Shown: positions 53,901-62,879, numbered from the stretch's first letter. The stretch is 63,397 nt of DNA from Rosettibacter primus (GCF_036860675.1 NZ_JAYKGK010000014.1:1-63397), one strand, 5' to 3'. Made by a program: numbers and translations. Notes: generated from the sequence alone by a model not told the origin.

Positions 53901-54542
53901 AGGCCATGTTGCAGATGTTTGATAAGTTTTCCCTTTTGTTGTTCCCCAAATTTTAACATCTTGAATATAAAGATATTTAGATGTTGAAGGTGAACCTTCA
54001 TACCATGGATAAATTCTTACAAAAAGTGTATCACCATTATTCACCTGTGCATTGATTTTAAAAGCATACAATGAATCATTATTATTCCCAAGTATTAATG
54101 GATTGGAATTTAATTTCTGGGCATTAACAAAAGATGATCCAATTGAATACCAAATATTGACTCTCATATAACTTGTTCCACCGCCACCAAGCCACAATGA
54201 AATTGAATCTGCATGAAAACTATTTCCGGTTTTTGGCATTAAAGAAAATTGAACATAACGAGTTTCGACTTGACCAGTTTCATTTCCCCACGATATTGGA
54301 TTAGTCCCATCAAATGGCCACCATCTTTGATTTGTGCCTAGTGGACCTGCATTAGTGCCGGTATAACTTCTTACAACAAAATTAGAACTTCCGATTTGAG
54401 GAAATCCAATTAAGTTACCTTGGACAACAGAAACTTTTTGACTATCGGGTGGAATACATTTCCACTCAACAAATGCTTTGTTTTGTGAATATAGATAATT
54501 CGTTAAAATAAGAAGAATAAACAACAATAGAATTTTCTTCAT
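50967..54542 (-). CDS. Multi-domain pectinesterase (CE8) with T9SS sorting domain
   Basis: 1191 residues. Signal peptide 1-19; three related beta-sandwich-like modules (about 25-205, 210-400, 405-590) each with a YVQFS/YVQFSVSPKSG..Y/F.. pattern followed by FYLRFYPW-type strands; two fibronectin-III-like repeats (about 595-690, 690-775; both contain RGVCWN and YFVRAYA/YYVRAYA); the CE8 pectinesterase beta-helix (about 780-1085) with QDTYYTWGG and SVDFIFG (catalytic Asp near 936); and a T9SS sorting domain from about 1105 (SLSQNYPNPFNPSTTINY) to the end. It removes methyl esters from homogalacturonan at the cell surface. No pectate lyase is in the window, so the locus is a minimal pectin module. 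Confidence 0.92.
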   Translation of the reverse strand: MKKILLLFILLILTNYLYSQNKAFVEWKCIPPDSQKVSVVQGNLIGFPQIGSSNFVVRSYTGTNAGPLGTNQRWWPFDGTNPISWGNETGQVETRYVQFSLMPKTGNSFHADSISLWLGGGGTSYMRVNIWYSIGSSFVNAQKLNSNPLILGNNNDSLYAFKINAQVNNGDTLFVRIYPWYEGSPSTSKYLYIQDVKIWGTTKGKTYQTSATWPLTNPADGGTGFSVITTGQIVAQDEFFKNTEINQYTGPNNSQRIRMAGTNNTWPAGLTDQIDSVYVQFSVSPKSGYTLYVNKISFDIGAKSSSTFKANVWISTKADFSNAIKLIYQTSDQTGHNYLNPNALEHFEFDQNIAVKSGETFYLRFYPWHESSTVSTGKYLCLQNIVIAGEVEGSPVASKVLWPYETGEEYETTGPILAEPVKYSPTMKFYGTTQLQDTKGNNLKCGAIQTVSKAWYAEPNPTDTLYIQYTAKPKHGGTFYVDSVSLYMGGWFSSNLRAAVYYSKDSTFATKTLLIKDTSLVGNKVDKYGAKLEETVNTGEKFYLRIYPHNTKAEGWAKLIAVDSVQIIGNVLGVTADPPAVITNAVTDISTTFATSGGNIPNDGGAIVTSRGVCWNTTGSPTISDNKTNDGSGSGTFKSKMTGLTPGTKYFVRAYAINDAGISYGEQIEFSTLDSLTVPIVTTNIVTSILAKTAVSGGEVISWGGDTVIVRGVCWNKTGNPTINDFKTENEKGLGKFTSILYPLEPNTTYYVRAYATNSKGTGYGEEFSFKTQEMMPPVTKVVAKDGTGDYTSVQAAFNDVPDYYTGPYTIYVKKGVYYEKLLLSSTKTNVILKGEDRDSTILTYDDYAGKNNLGTSGSYSVAIDADDFTAMNITFQNTIKNDGTHGSSEQAVALRVNGDRQQYFNCRLLGYQDTYYTWGGRGAGRIYMKNCYIEGSVDFIFGRDIVVFDSCEIHINREGGTLTAASTDAESKFGYVFRDCKITADSIGFDGRRITSFFLGRPWQAKPRTVFINCYEPASLNPAGWSTWNVTPALYAEYKCYGPGSDISKRLTSISRQLTDEEAKEYTLQNIFSKNTNPNFGYNWMPDIITSVEEREVNIKEIPADYSLSQNYPNPFNPSTTINYTLPKAGKVKLIVYNIVGQKVATLVDEFQNPGYYKIQFNASMLTSGVYFYQLITDDFVKAKKMILLK

Positions 54543-54698
54543 TGATGCCTCCGTTTATTGAATTATAATTTTCTTCATCTAAGCAAAGAAATTATGCCGT
54601 AATTAAATCTATGACGGATTTTTAGCATTTAGAATAAAATTTCTATGAGTTGAGTAATTTTTCGATAAGCAGCAATTTTGAAAGGATAAGCTGAGGCA

Positions 54699-55496
54699 TT
54701 AAAATATGTTTCCAGATAATTTTCGAAAATTTTCCTTATAAGTTCTGCTCATTTTTAATTTCGTTCCATCTTTAAGAAACAATTCATAATCACCATGTTC
54801 ATTTGATTTCAACTTTTCTACTTTTTCAATATTAACAATTGATGAGCGGTGAATTCTAATGAAAACTTCCGGGTTTAATTTATTCTCCAGGGAACTTAAT
54901 GAATCATGCAAAAGAAATTTCTCATCTTTAACATGAAGATAAACATAATCTCCCTGAGCTTCTATCCAGTCAATTTCTGAAACAGGAATAATTTTAATTA
55001 TATTTTTGTTTTTTACAGATATTCTGTTAATAAACTTACCCTCTTCAATATTTTTTTCTTTATTTGAAATTAAATTTAGATATTCATCTGCAAGTGCTTT
55101 TAGTTTTTCAGAATATAATTTTAATCTTCGGTTTTCTATTTCACTCATTGCAAAATTTATTGCTTTATTTAAACGATTTTTATCAATTGGCTTTAATAAG
55201 TAATCAACTGCATGAAATTCAAAAGCTTTAAGAGCATACTTGTCATAAGCAGTCACAAAAATTATCATAGGAATATTATCACTATTAAGATTTTTGAGAA
55301 CTTCAAAACCATTCATCCCAGGCATTTGAATGTCAAGAAAAACTAAGTCAGGAGAAAATTTATTAATTTTTTCTACAGCTTCTATGCCAGAACTGCATTC
55401 AGCAACTATTGTAATTTCATCATAATCTTTCAAACGAATTTTTAGACCTTCTCTTGCATGTGGTTCATCGTCAATAATTATTGTTCGCACTTTCAA
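54699..55496 (-). CDS. LytTR-family response regulator
   Basis: 265 residues. Receiver domain (1-120): IIDDEPHA acidic pocket, phospho-Asp in DLVFLDIQMPG near 55, conserved Thr/Ala FVTAYDKYALKAFE, Lys in LLKPID; then a LytTR DNA-binding domain (about 160-262: VSEIDWIEAQGDYVYLHV, IHRSSIVNIEKV). The start codon appears to be TTG (55496), overlapping the stop of the upstream kinase-like gene (TTGA); GTG 55490 is an alternative. Last gene of the module. Confidence 0.88.
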   Translation of the reverse strand: MKVRTIIIDDEPHAREGLKIRLKDYDEITIVAECSSGIEAVEKINKFSPDLVFLDIQMPGMNGFEVLKNLNSDNIPMIIFVTAYDKYALKAFEFHAVDYLLKPIDKNRLNKAINFAMSEIENRRLKLYSEKLKALADEYLNLISNKEKNIEEGKFINRISVKNKNIIKIIPVSEIDWIEAQGDYVYLHVKDEKFLLHDSLSSLENKLNPEVFIRIHRSSIVNIEKVEKLKSNEHGDYELFLKDGTKLKMSRTYKENFRKLSGNIF

Positions 55497-56533
55497 GCAA
55501 TCACCTGCTCCATTTTTAGAATTTTTTTGGTACTCAGAATAATCGAATAACTATTTCCATTTTCAATTAGATAAACATTATCATTTTCTTTTATAAAATT
55601 ATGAAGCATTTTTATTTCTTCATATTCAATACCTGCATTAAAAAAAATATTAAGAACTATAAATAATTCATTATTCGTTTCCTTAGCAGTTAATTCAACA
55701 CAAATATCTTGGCTGATTATATTCAATAAATTTTTTACAATAAATAAAATTGAGAAAGATGAAATCATAAACTCATAAAGAGAATTATCTATTTTGTTTT
55801 TCAATTCTATTTTTTTCTTGGAGATTATTCTTTCTACTGATAAATATTTTTCTACAATATCAATTTCATCTTTAAGTGAAATAAAATCTTTTTCATTATA
55901 AAGTGATATTCTCAAAAAATCACTTATTGCTGTCAGTAAATTGTCTGCTTGACTGGTTTGTCGGTCTTTTACTAATTCTGAAATTTTTTCCAAAGATTTG
56001 TAAAGGAATGAAGGATTAATTTTACTTTTAAGTTCCTGCAGTCTTGCCAAAGATAATTTTTCTTTCAACTGATAACTAATCAGCTCATTTTCTTTTAATT
56101 GATTTTTATATTTAATCAAATAAAAACCAAGATAAAATAAAATTATCATTACAATATCAAGCCACACAAGTGGATTATTAAACATAAATTGATAAAAACT
56201 GTTATAGCTTTTTCGAATTAGAAACAAATTCTCTGAAGCATAAAAAAGAAGCTGATGAATTACAATCAAAGAAAAAATAACCAGAATATCTTTCGATATC
56301 TTAAATAAAATATTTTTATTTTGACTATTTACCAGAATTAAAATAATTAAAGCAATCACTATGAAATACCAGTTGTAAATCAATTTAGTAAATAATAAAA
56401 GCAAAAAAGGATTTATGGTTTTCCGGTAAATAAAATAGTTTTGCAATGAATTTACCAAACCCACAAAACTCAGCACGATAAAAAGTGAAATAAACAATTT
56501 GAGGTCAATTATTTTTTTCAATTGTATCAACAC
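55493..56533 (-). CDS. Degenerate LytS/YehU-type histidine kinase (pseudokinase)
   Basis: 346 residues. Four or five N-terminal TM helices as in the adjacent kinase, then a region aligning with His_kinase: LKSKINPSFLYKSLEKISEL, where the conserved IxPHFLFNTLN has Ser in place of the phosphorylated His. The ATPase part lacks the N-box (PxxxEN) and GxGxG motifs. It therefore cannot work as a conventional kinase but may still dimerise with the canonical kinase 12 nt upstream, or scaffold the regulator. Start GTG 56533. Most likely a diverged tandem duplicate. Confidence 0.75.
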   Translation of the reverse strand: MLIQLKKIIDLKLFISLFIVLSFVGLVNSLQNYFIYRKTINPFLLLLFTKLIYNWYFIVIALIILILVNSQNKNILFKISKDILVIFSLIVIHQLLFYASENLFLIRKSYNSFYQFMFNNPLVWLDIVMIILFYLGFYLIKYKNQLKENELISYQLKEKLSLARLQELKSKINPSFLYKSLEKISELVKDRQTSQADNLLTAISDFLRISLYNEKDFISLKDEIDIVEKYLSVERIISKKKIELKNKIDNSLYEFMISSFSILFIVKNLLNIISQDICVELTAKETNNELFIVLNIFFNAGIEYEEIKMLHNFIKENDNVYLIENGNSYSIILSTKKILKMEQVIA

Positions 56534-56545
56534 TTCACGCTGATT

Positions 56546-57652
56546 TTACATTTTTTTAATTATGGGTATTTTCATCAAAACCTTTAATCCGCCAAGATTT
56601 GATTTCATCAGTTCGAAATCATATTTGTTTTCATAATAATATTCAAGCTGCTTTCTGATGATTTTTAATCCTAATCCTTTTTCAATTTTATTATCATCAA
56701 TTCCTTTCCCATTATCTTCTACAGAAATCACCAGATGATTATTTTCTTCAATAATATTTATTTGAATAATCCCACTTTCAGGATTTTTTGCAATTCCATG
56801 ACGAACTGAGTTTTCAACCAGCGGCTGAAGAATAAAATTCGGTATTAACACATTTTCAATGCTTATATAATTGTTAATTTCAAAGGAAAGTTTTTCGCCA
56901 AATCTCAATTTTTCAATTTCAAGATAATTCTTTACAAATTCTAATTCTTCGCTTATTGATATAAGTGAATTGTTATTCTCTTTAATTGACCTTGAAAGTA
57001 ATTCTTTTATGCTATTTATCAATCTTAATGTTGTTTGCCTGTCCTCTTTCAATATCAAGGTTGAAAGTGTATTAAATGTGTTAAATAAAAAATGCGGGTG
57101 AATTTGACTTCGCAATATATTTATTTGTGTTTCTGTGATACTGTTATTTAACTGAGATAATTTTATTTCTTCTTTTTTATTTCCTTCGATATTTTCTACT
57201 ACATCAATCCCTATTTCTATGATAAAATAAATAACAATATCAACCCACAACCACTGATTTCGAAGAATCCTTCTATAAATCAATGTTTCAATATCGAGAT
57301 AATCAAGTATAAGATTTATTACAACTGCAGATACAATTTGATGAATGCTAACGAGTATCAGGGGTGCAATAAAATAAAGAATAAAGTAATCAAGAAATTT
57401 ATTTTTATTATACTTTTTTACTATCATAAAAATTAATGGCGCAATAAAAAACCAGTATAGCCAGTAAAAAATATTGAATGGAATATGCCACAATAAGCTA
57501 TAATGTTGATTGGAATTATGTTCAATTATAAAATAATGTTGAAGTGCTACTGTTAGAGCTATAAATAGCAAAGCAACAAAAAGTATTAATTGCAAATGAT
57601 AATAACTGCTTTTCTTATTAAAATAAATATTCTTAAAAGCTAATGAATGCAT
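56546..57652 (-). CDS. LytS/YehU-type sensor histidine kinase
   Basis: 368 residues. Four or five TM helices (about 20-170), then the His_kinase motif ILRSQIHPHFLFNTFNTLSTL (His near 193) and HATPase with N-box PLVENSVRHG near 277 and VSVEDNGKGIDD near 310, and GLGLKIIRKQLE. It should phosphorylate the LytTR regulator two genes downstream. The start overlaps the serine hydrolase stop by 1 nt, so the enzyme and the signalling module are coupled. Signal unknown; no sensor domain beyond the membrane part is recognisable. Confidence 0.88.
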   Translation of the reverse strand: MHSLAFKNIYFNKKSSYYHLQLILFVALLFIALTVALQHYFIIEHNSNQHYSLLWHIPFNIFYWLYWFFIAPLIFMIVKKYNKNKFLDYFILYFIAPLILVSIHQIVSAVVINLILDYLDIETLIYRRILRNQWLWVDIVIYFIIEIGIDVVENIEGNKKEEIKLSQLNNSITETQINILRSQIHPHFLFNTFNTLSTLILKEDRQTTLRLINSIKELLSRSIKENNNSLISISEELEFVKNYLEIEKLRFGEKLSFEINNYISIENVLIPNFILQPLVENSVRHGIAKNPESGIIQINIIEENNHLVISVEDNGKGIDDNKIEKGLGLKIIRKQLEYYYENKYDFELMKSNLGGLKVLMKIPIIKKM

Positions 57653-58683
57653 TATAAATTTCTAATTAAATGCTTTTCAATCAATTCAAAAATAATATAG
57701 GTTGATTTAGCAACATTCCATTTTGAAGTATTGACAATTACTAAATTTAATGCAGGGATAACAATTAAAAATTGACCACCCCATCCTGCAGCGAGATATG
57801 AATTATACTTCCCAAATTTTCTTGTATGCCAGTGATACCCATAACCGCCAATCTGAGAAAAACCATCAAAGTATTTTTTTGTCGATTTATCAATCCACTG
57901 CCTGCTAATAATATTTTTACTTTTCCATCTTCCATCATTTAGCATCATTAAACCTATTTTTGCGAGGTCTTTGGGTTTAAGCCATAGTTCAGAATTACCT
58001 CGTTCATTTCCATCTGAAGCTTTTTCCCACTTTACTTCTTCAATGCTTAGAGGTTTAAATAAATTCATCTTTGCATATTCAAGTGAATTTACACCAGAAC
58101 ATTTTTTTACGATGCCAGACAACAAATGTGAAAGTCCACTGTTATAATTCCAAATTTCACCCGGTTTGTTTTTTAATGGAACTTTTTCAATCAAGTATTT
58201 ATTTGGGTCTTTCGAATTATCCCATCCACTTCGCCATTTGCCCCCAAAATTATTCCATTCAAAACCTGCGCTCATTGTTAATAGATGACGGATTGTAATT
58301 TCTTTTTTCTTTTCATCAGTAACTTTATCAAAGAGTTCGGGCATTATCTCAATTAGTTTCTGATTTTCATGTTTAATCATCCCTTTTTCAATTGCAATTC
58401 CAATTAAAAGTGATGTTACACTTTTGGTTACAGACTTAAGATTGGCAAGTTTCGTCTCATTAAAGCCATTATAATATTTTTCGAAAAGAAGTTCATCATC
58501 TTTGTATATCAATAAACTATGTGTAACAGGATTTGTTTTATTATAATTTATTAATAACGAATCAACTTTTAGAATATTTTGCATAAGGTTTCCATCAGTT
58601 TGCTGAGAACTCTTTTGGGTTTCAAGTAAATTGTATACCAACAAGAAAAGCATAATGAAATAATTAAAAAAGTAATTGAACAT
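57652..58683 (-). CDS. Serine hydrolase of the beta-lactamase/transpeptidase-like family
   Basis: 343 residues. Single N-terminal TM/signal (FNYFFNYFIMLFLLVY), then the SxxK nucleophile motif SVTKS near 87-91, the Tyr motif YNSGLSHLLSG near 178 and a third-motif region GYHWHTRK/AAGWGGQ. The family includes esterases, 6-aminohexanoate-dimer hydrolases and D,D-peptidases; the true substrate is not deducible. It starts 1 nt after the haem-binding gene and overlaps the kinase gene by 1 nt. Confidence 0.8.
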   Translation of the reverse strand: MFNYFFNYFIMLFLLVYNLLETQKSSQQTDGNLMQNILKVDSLLINYNKTNPVTHSLLIYKDDELLFEKYYNGFNETKLANLKSVTKSVTSLLIGIAIEKGMIKHENQKLIEIMPELFDKVTDEKKKEITIRHLLTMSAGFEWNNFGGKWRSGWDNSKDPNKYLIEKVPLKNKPGEIWNYNSGLSHLLSGIVKKCSGVNSLEYAKMNLFKPLSIEEVKWEKASDGNERGNSELWLKPKDLAKIGLMMLNDGRWKSKNIISRQWIDKSTKKYFDGFSQIGGYGYHWHTRKFGKYNSYLAAGWGGQFLIVIPALNLVIVNTSKWNVAKSTYIIFELIEKHLIRNL

Positions 58684-58684
58684 T

Positions 58685-59113
58685 TTATTTACCAGATGCC
58701 CATTTTCTTATTTTTTCTTTTTTTGTAAAATCCATTTTGGAATTTGGATGTAAATAAGTATAAACAGGTAATGGCATATCTTCTTTTTCAACTTCTTCTA
58801 AGATTTCTTTTTTTAATTTGAGTTTTTTTACTTCATCATATTTTCCCCATTCAGAAAAATTAAGTTTTTCTCTTCCCTCCTTTACATCATCAATTATTAA
58901 AAAAGAAATCGGCGCAACATAGCTGTACCAGGGCCATTTAGTTTCATTAGAATGACAATCATAACAAGAAGTCTTTAATATACTTTTTATATCATCCGGG
59001 ACAATAATTTCTGCCGTAACTGGTGGATTTGTTTTTTCTTCTTGTGCAAATTGAAGACCAATTAAAAATCCAGTAAGAAATCCGAGAATAATTTTGATAA
59101 TTTTTTTAATCAT
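58685..59113 (-). CDS. Haem-binding domain protein (single CxxCH)
   Basis: 142 residues. N-terminal membrane/signal segment (about 1-22), a cytochrome-like CYDCH haem site near 50-54 in the typical context SCYDCHSNETKWPWYSYVAPISFLI of the haem_bd family, and EKEDMPLPVYTYLHPNSKM near the C-terminus with a Met that may be the second ligand. Probably an anchored periplasmic c-type haem protein. First gene of the haem protein-hydrolase-kinase-pseudokinase-regulator run. Confidence 0.82.
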   Translation of the reverse strand: MIKKIIKIILGFLTGFLIGLQFAQEEKTNPPVTAEIIVPDDIKSILKTSCYDCHSNETKWPWYSYVAPISFLIIDDVKEGREKLNFSEWGKYDEVKKLKLKKEILEEVEKEDMPLPVYTYLHPNSKMDFTKKEKIRKWASGK

Positions 59114-59211
59114 AACTATATCCTTATTAAAAAATTTATAACATTCAATAAGTTAAAAATTTTGTTATAATTCAAAAAAACATTATTTATTCTCAACAAA
59201 GATCAACCCTT

Positions 59212-62200
59212 TTAATTAACTGGGTTTAACTTTTCTTCAGAAATTATATTTGTCATTTGTTTACATAGTTCAATCAAAAATTCAAGTATTTTTTCCGGTT
59301 CATCTGAGTTATTTATAATTTCAAGTTTGAGTGTTTCATTTTGCTGAATAAATTTTATTGACTTAGAGTAATTGTCATAAATAAAATTCAGCAATGGAAT
59401 AAATTTATTCTGATAATAATCTTCTCGATTTCCCTTTGGCAAAATAATAATTGTTTTTTTTCTTTGAATAATAATTCTTTCGAGCAGAGCAAAAGAAGCA
59501 TAAAAACGAAGTGATGCTACAAGCATTAATCTTTCAACTACTTGAGGAAGTTTTCCAAATCTATCAATCATTTCTTCTTTTATTTCTTCAACTTCATCTA
59601 TTTTCAACATAGAGAATAATGCGGTGTAAAAACCAAGTCTATCAGACTGGTCAGGCATATAATTTTGAGGGATTCCGATTTCAAAGAATGAATCAATTGT
59701 TGGTTCAGACCTTTCGATTTGTTTAGGCAAATCTTTGAAAACTTCTCTGAATTCACTTTGTCGAAGTTCCTCAACAGCTTCGTCAACTAATTTCAAATAC
59801 ATATCGAAGCCCACGGAATCGATAAACCCACTTTGTTCTGTACCAAGCAAATTACCCGCACCGCGAATTTCAAGGTCTCTCATTGAAATATTAAATCCTT
59901 CTCCTAAATCTGTATATTCCTCTATTGCTTGCAATCGTTTCACTGCTTTTTTAGTAACAGAATCAATAGAAGGAACAAGCAAATATGCATAAGCTTGTTT
60001 ATCACTTCTTCCAACTCTTCCGCGAAGTTGATGAAGTTCTGCAAGTCCAAATCTATCTGCACGATTGATAATTATTGTATTAACGCTTGGAATATCAATT
60101 CCTGATTCAATTATTTTTGTAGAGATGAGAACATCAAATCTTTTATTCAAAAAATCATGAATTACTTTTTCCAGTTGTGATGCTTTCATCTGCCCGTGAG
60201 CAATTCCAATTTTAACTTCTGGAACATGCTTTTGAACATAAGCTGCAATTTTATCTATTGATTGAATTCTATCATGAATAAAGTAAACCTGGCCACCTCT
60301 ATTTACTTCAAACAAAATCCATTGACGAATTTTAAAAATATCAAATGTATCTACCTTAGTATAAATTGGCTGACGATTTGGAGGCGGAGTTGCAATAATT
60401 GATAAATCACGAGCTCCTAACAAAGAAAGATTTAATGTCCTTGGGATTGGTGTTGCAGTTAAAGTAAGCGTATCTACATTTGCTTTGAACGAACGAAGTT
60501 TTTCTTTTGCCATTACACCAAATCGATGCTCTTCATCAATAATTAAAAGTCCTAAATCTTTGAACTGAACATCATTTGATAATAATCTATGGGTTCCAAT
60601 TATTATATCAATTTCTCCTTTGGCAAGTTTTTCAATAATTTCTTTTTGTTCTTTTGGAGAACGAAATCTTGAAAGCATTTCAATTCTAACAGGAAATTGT
60701 GCAAGTCTGTCTTTAAAAGTATTAAAATGTTGCTCTGCAAGAATTGTAGTTGGAACAAGAAGAGCTGCCTGTTTACTATCGTTAACTGCTTTAAATGCGG
60801 CACGGACTGCAATTTCTGTTTTTCCAAAACCTACATCTCCACATACAAGTCTATCCATTGGATTTTCACTTTCCATATCATTTTTTACTTCTTCTGTTAC
60901 ACGCATCTGGTCAGGAGTATCTTCATAAAAGAATGAAGCCTCAAGTTCTTTTTGCCATATTGTATCAGGACTAAAAGCAAAGCCTTTTGTTAATTTTCTT
61001 TTTGCATATAATGTAATTAACTCCCGTGCTGCATCTTTAATTTTTGATTTAACTTTTTTCTTTGTTCTTGTCCACTCGCCACTTCCAAGTTTTGTAAGTT
61101 TTGGTTGAACATTATCTTTCGAAGAAAATTTTTTTACAAGAGAAAGATAATTGAGATTCACATAGACAACATCACCATCAGCATACAAAATTTTTATCGA
61201 TTCTTGCTCAACATCACCAATTTTTATTGTTTCAAGTCCTGCATATTGTCCAATGCCATAAATTTCATGAACAACAAAGTCTCCTTTTTTTATTGATGCA
61301 AAATCCTTAGTTCTGGATTTTTTAAATTTTAGTCTGGCAGGAATTTTTGTGCGATATGGCTTATTAAAAATTTGATAATCTGTTAATACTACAATTTTAT
61401 CATTTCTTGAAACGAATCCTGCCTTTATTGGGAACGAAATAATTTTGATTTTTCCTTCTTCAATAAAATTGGCAAGTCCTGTATCAAATTCTGTTATTAA
61501 CTCACTTAATCTTTTACTCTGAAGTTCATTTTCTGCGGTAACAATTATTTTGTTTCCTTTATCTAAATAATTCTTAAGAATTGTAATAAGTAGCTCAAAA
61601 TTTGAGTTAATAGCCGGAGGTTCCGATAATTCCAGGTTTAATTTATTATTATAAATATTCAGTGTATCTTCAATTACCCAGCGTGCATTTTGATTAAATA
61701 AATTTTCTAAATAAATTACTTTTGATTCTATTTCATTCTTAAATGTATCAAAAATTTTTTTTTGAGAATTTATCGATTTACTTTCAAAAAGTTCTTCTAT
61801 TAAATCTTCATCGAGGTCATTATTTCCAATTACGTTTTCAATTGGTTCTTTATCCAAAGAACAATTAGTTAGCTCTTTTAATTTATAATCTGTTGCAAAT
61901 ACAACTGGATTATTCAAATATGAAAAAATATTTTCAGTAAATATCAATGAATCATTTAATAATGGAGCAATTGTAACAAAATCAACTTTTGTAGTTGAGC
62001 GTTGACTTTCGGGGTCAAAGTGACGAATGGACTCAATAAAATCTCCATCAAATTCTAAGCGGCATGGATGTTTTTCGCTGTAAGACCAGAAATCAATAAT
62101 TGAACCTCTTATAGCAAAGTCTCCCTGTTTATCTACAAACCTTTCCTGATTATAATTTAATAGATTAAGATATTCTATAACTTCATTATAAGAGATATTA

Positions 62201-62613
62201 CTTCCTGTTGTAATTTGAGTAATATTATCTTTAAATGATTTATTTGAAGGAAATTTATGAGTTAATAATTCATAAACAGAAATCAAAATAAAATTTTCTC
62301 GTGTTGTTAAATCTGTTAATTTTTCCTGAACAGATTCTGTATCAAATTCATCTATTACAACAATTTTATCACCCAAACCAAGCAGGTCGAGCTCAACTCT
62401 TGATTCATTTAATGATTGTAAATCCTCACACAATAGAAAAATTTGTTTTTCTTTGTTGAATAAATGTGCAACAAAAAGATTTCGGGAGGAGCCTGCAAAA
62501 TTTGAAACGAAAAGCTGTGCTCCGGGATTTAATTCGACTATATTTTTTTTCAGTGATTCAAAAAATGAAAACGAGCTTTTGAATGTTTCATAAACTGATT
62601 TCATAATGTCCAT
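59212..62613 (-). CDS. mfd: Transcription-repair coupling factor
   Basis: 1133 residues. Order: UvrB-homology N-terminal modules (about 1-330); the RNA-polymerase-interacting CarD-like domain (about 440-505; FVVHEIYGIGQYAGLETI); the RecG-like helicase (about 560-960) with Walker A GDVGFGKTE near 592, DEEH box near 693, TATPIPRTL, and QLRGRVGRSDKQAYAYL; and the C-terminal TRCF domain (about 985-1100). It removes RNA polymerase stalled at lesions and recruits UvrA. Single gene; an alternative ATG lies 3 codons in (62604). Confidence 0.95.
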   Translation of the reverse strand: MDIMKSVYETFKSSFSFFESLKKNIVELNPGAQLFVSNFAGSSRNLFVAHLFNKEKQIFLLCEDLQSLNESRVELDLLGLGDKIVVIDEFDTESVQEKLTDLTTRENFILISVYELLTHKFPSNKSFKDNITQITTGSNISYNEVIEYLNLLNYNQERFVDKQGDFAIRGSIIDFWSYSEKHPCRLEFDGDFIESIRHFDPESQRSTTKVDFVTIAPLLNDSLIFTENIFSYLNNPVVFATDYKLKELTNCSLDKEPIENVIGNNDLDEDLIEELFESKSINSQKKIFDTFKNEIESKVIYLENLFNQNARWVIEDTLNIYNNKLNLELSEPPAINSNFELLITILKNYLDKGNKIIVTAENELQSKRLSELITEFDTGLANFIEEGKIKIISFPIKAGFVSRNDKIVVLTDYQIFNKPYRTKIPARLKFKKSRTKDFASIKKGDFVVHEIYGIGQYAGLETIKIGDVEQESIKILYADGDVVYVNLNYLSLVKKFSSKDNVQPKLTKLGSGEWTRTKKKVKSKIKDAARELITLYAKRKLTKGFAFSPDTIWQKELEASFFYEDTPDQMRVTEEVKNDMESENPMDRLVCGDVGFGKTEIAVRAAFKAVNDSKQAALLVPTTILAEQHFNTFKDRLAQFPVRIEMLSRFRSPKEQKEIIEKLAKGEIDIIIGTHRLLSNDVQFKDLGLLIIDEEHRFGVMAKEKLRSFKANVDTLTLTATPIPRTLNLSLLGARDLSIIATPPPNRQPIYTKVDTFDIFKIRQWILFEVNRGGQVYFIHDRIQSIDKIAAYVQKHVPEVKIGIAHGQMKASQLEKVIHDFLNKRFDVLISTKIIESGIDIPSVNTIIINRADRFGLAELHQLRGRVGRSDKQAYAYLLVPSIDSVTKKAVKRLQAIEEYTDLGEGFNISMRDLEIRGAGNLLGTEQSGFIDSVGFDMYLKLVDEAVEELRQSEFREVFKDLPKQIERSEPTIDSFFEIGIPQNYMPDQSDRLGFYTALFSMLKIDEVEEIKEEMIDRFGKLPQVVERLMLVASLRFYASFALLERIIIQRKKTIIILPKGNREDYYQNKFIPLLNFIYDNYSKSIKFIQQNETLKLEIINNSDEPEKILEFLIELCKQMTNIISEEKLNPVN

Positions 62614-62648
62614 TAATAATTTTAAAATACATAATAATTCCTCTCCTC

Positions 62649-62775
62649 AAATAGAGACTGTGTGAAAATATCAATTGTAATGCAAGATTTAGCTCGCTTA
62701 TTACAAAAAATAATAATTTACAGTATGGTTTAGCGAAATAAATTTCGTTTTACAATTTTCACACAATCTCAAATA
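62649..62775. mobile_element. 117-bp MITE-like element with 16-bp terminal inverted repeats
   Basis: GAGACTGTGTGAAAAT (62654-62669) and the reverse complement of 62755-62770 (GAGATTGTGTGAAAAT) differ at one position. The element is flanked by the 5-bp direct repeat AAATA (62649-62653 and 62771-62775), a likely target-site duplication. It has no coding capacity. GAGACTGTGTGAAAA-like ends resemble those of several IS families, so it is a plausible non-autonomous derivative. It sits upstream of mfd. Confidence 0.65.
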
Positions 62776-62796
62776 ATGAGAGTGAATTAAAATAAT

Positions 62797-62835
62797 GAAC
62801 ACCAACAATATTCGAATTCGTTATTGTTGGTGTTC
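62797..62835 (-). terminator. Hairpin terminator candidate downstream of the lipocalin-like gene
   Basis: GAACACCAACAATA (62797-62810) pairs perfectly with TATTGTTGGTGTTC (62822-62835), 14 bp with an 11-nt loop. It lies 45 nt past the stop of the minus-strand lipoprotein gene and is followed on that strand by ATTATTTT. Confidence 0.65.
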
Positions 62836-62879
62836 AGATAGATTTATATTTCAAAATTATGCAGAAAAAAAATTAAGAA

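Noticed and set aside
60620..60936. Two overlapping plus-strand frames inside mfd
   Set aside because: They lie opposite the conserved helicase motifs of mfd and cannot both be real.
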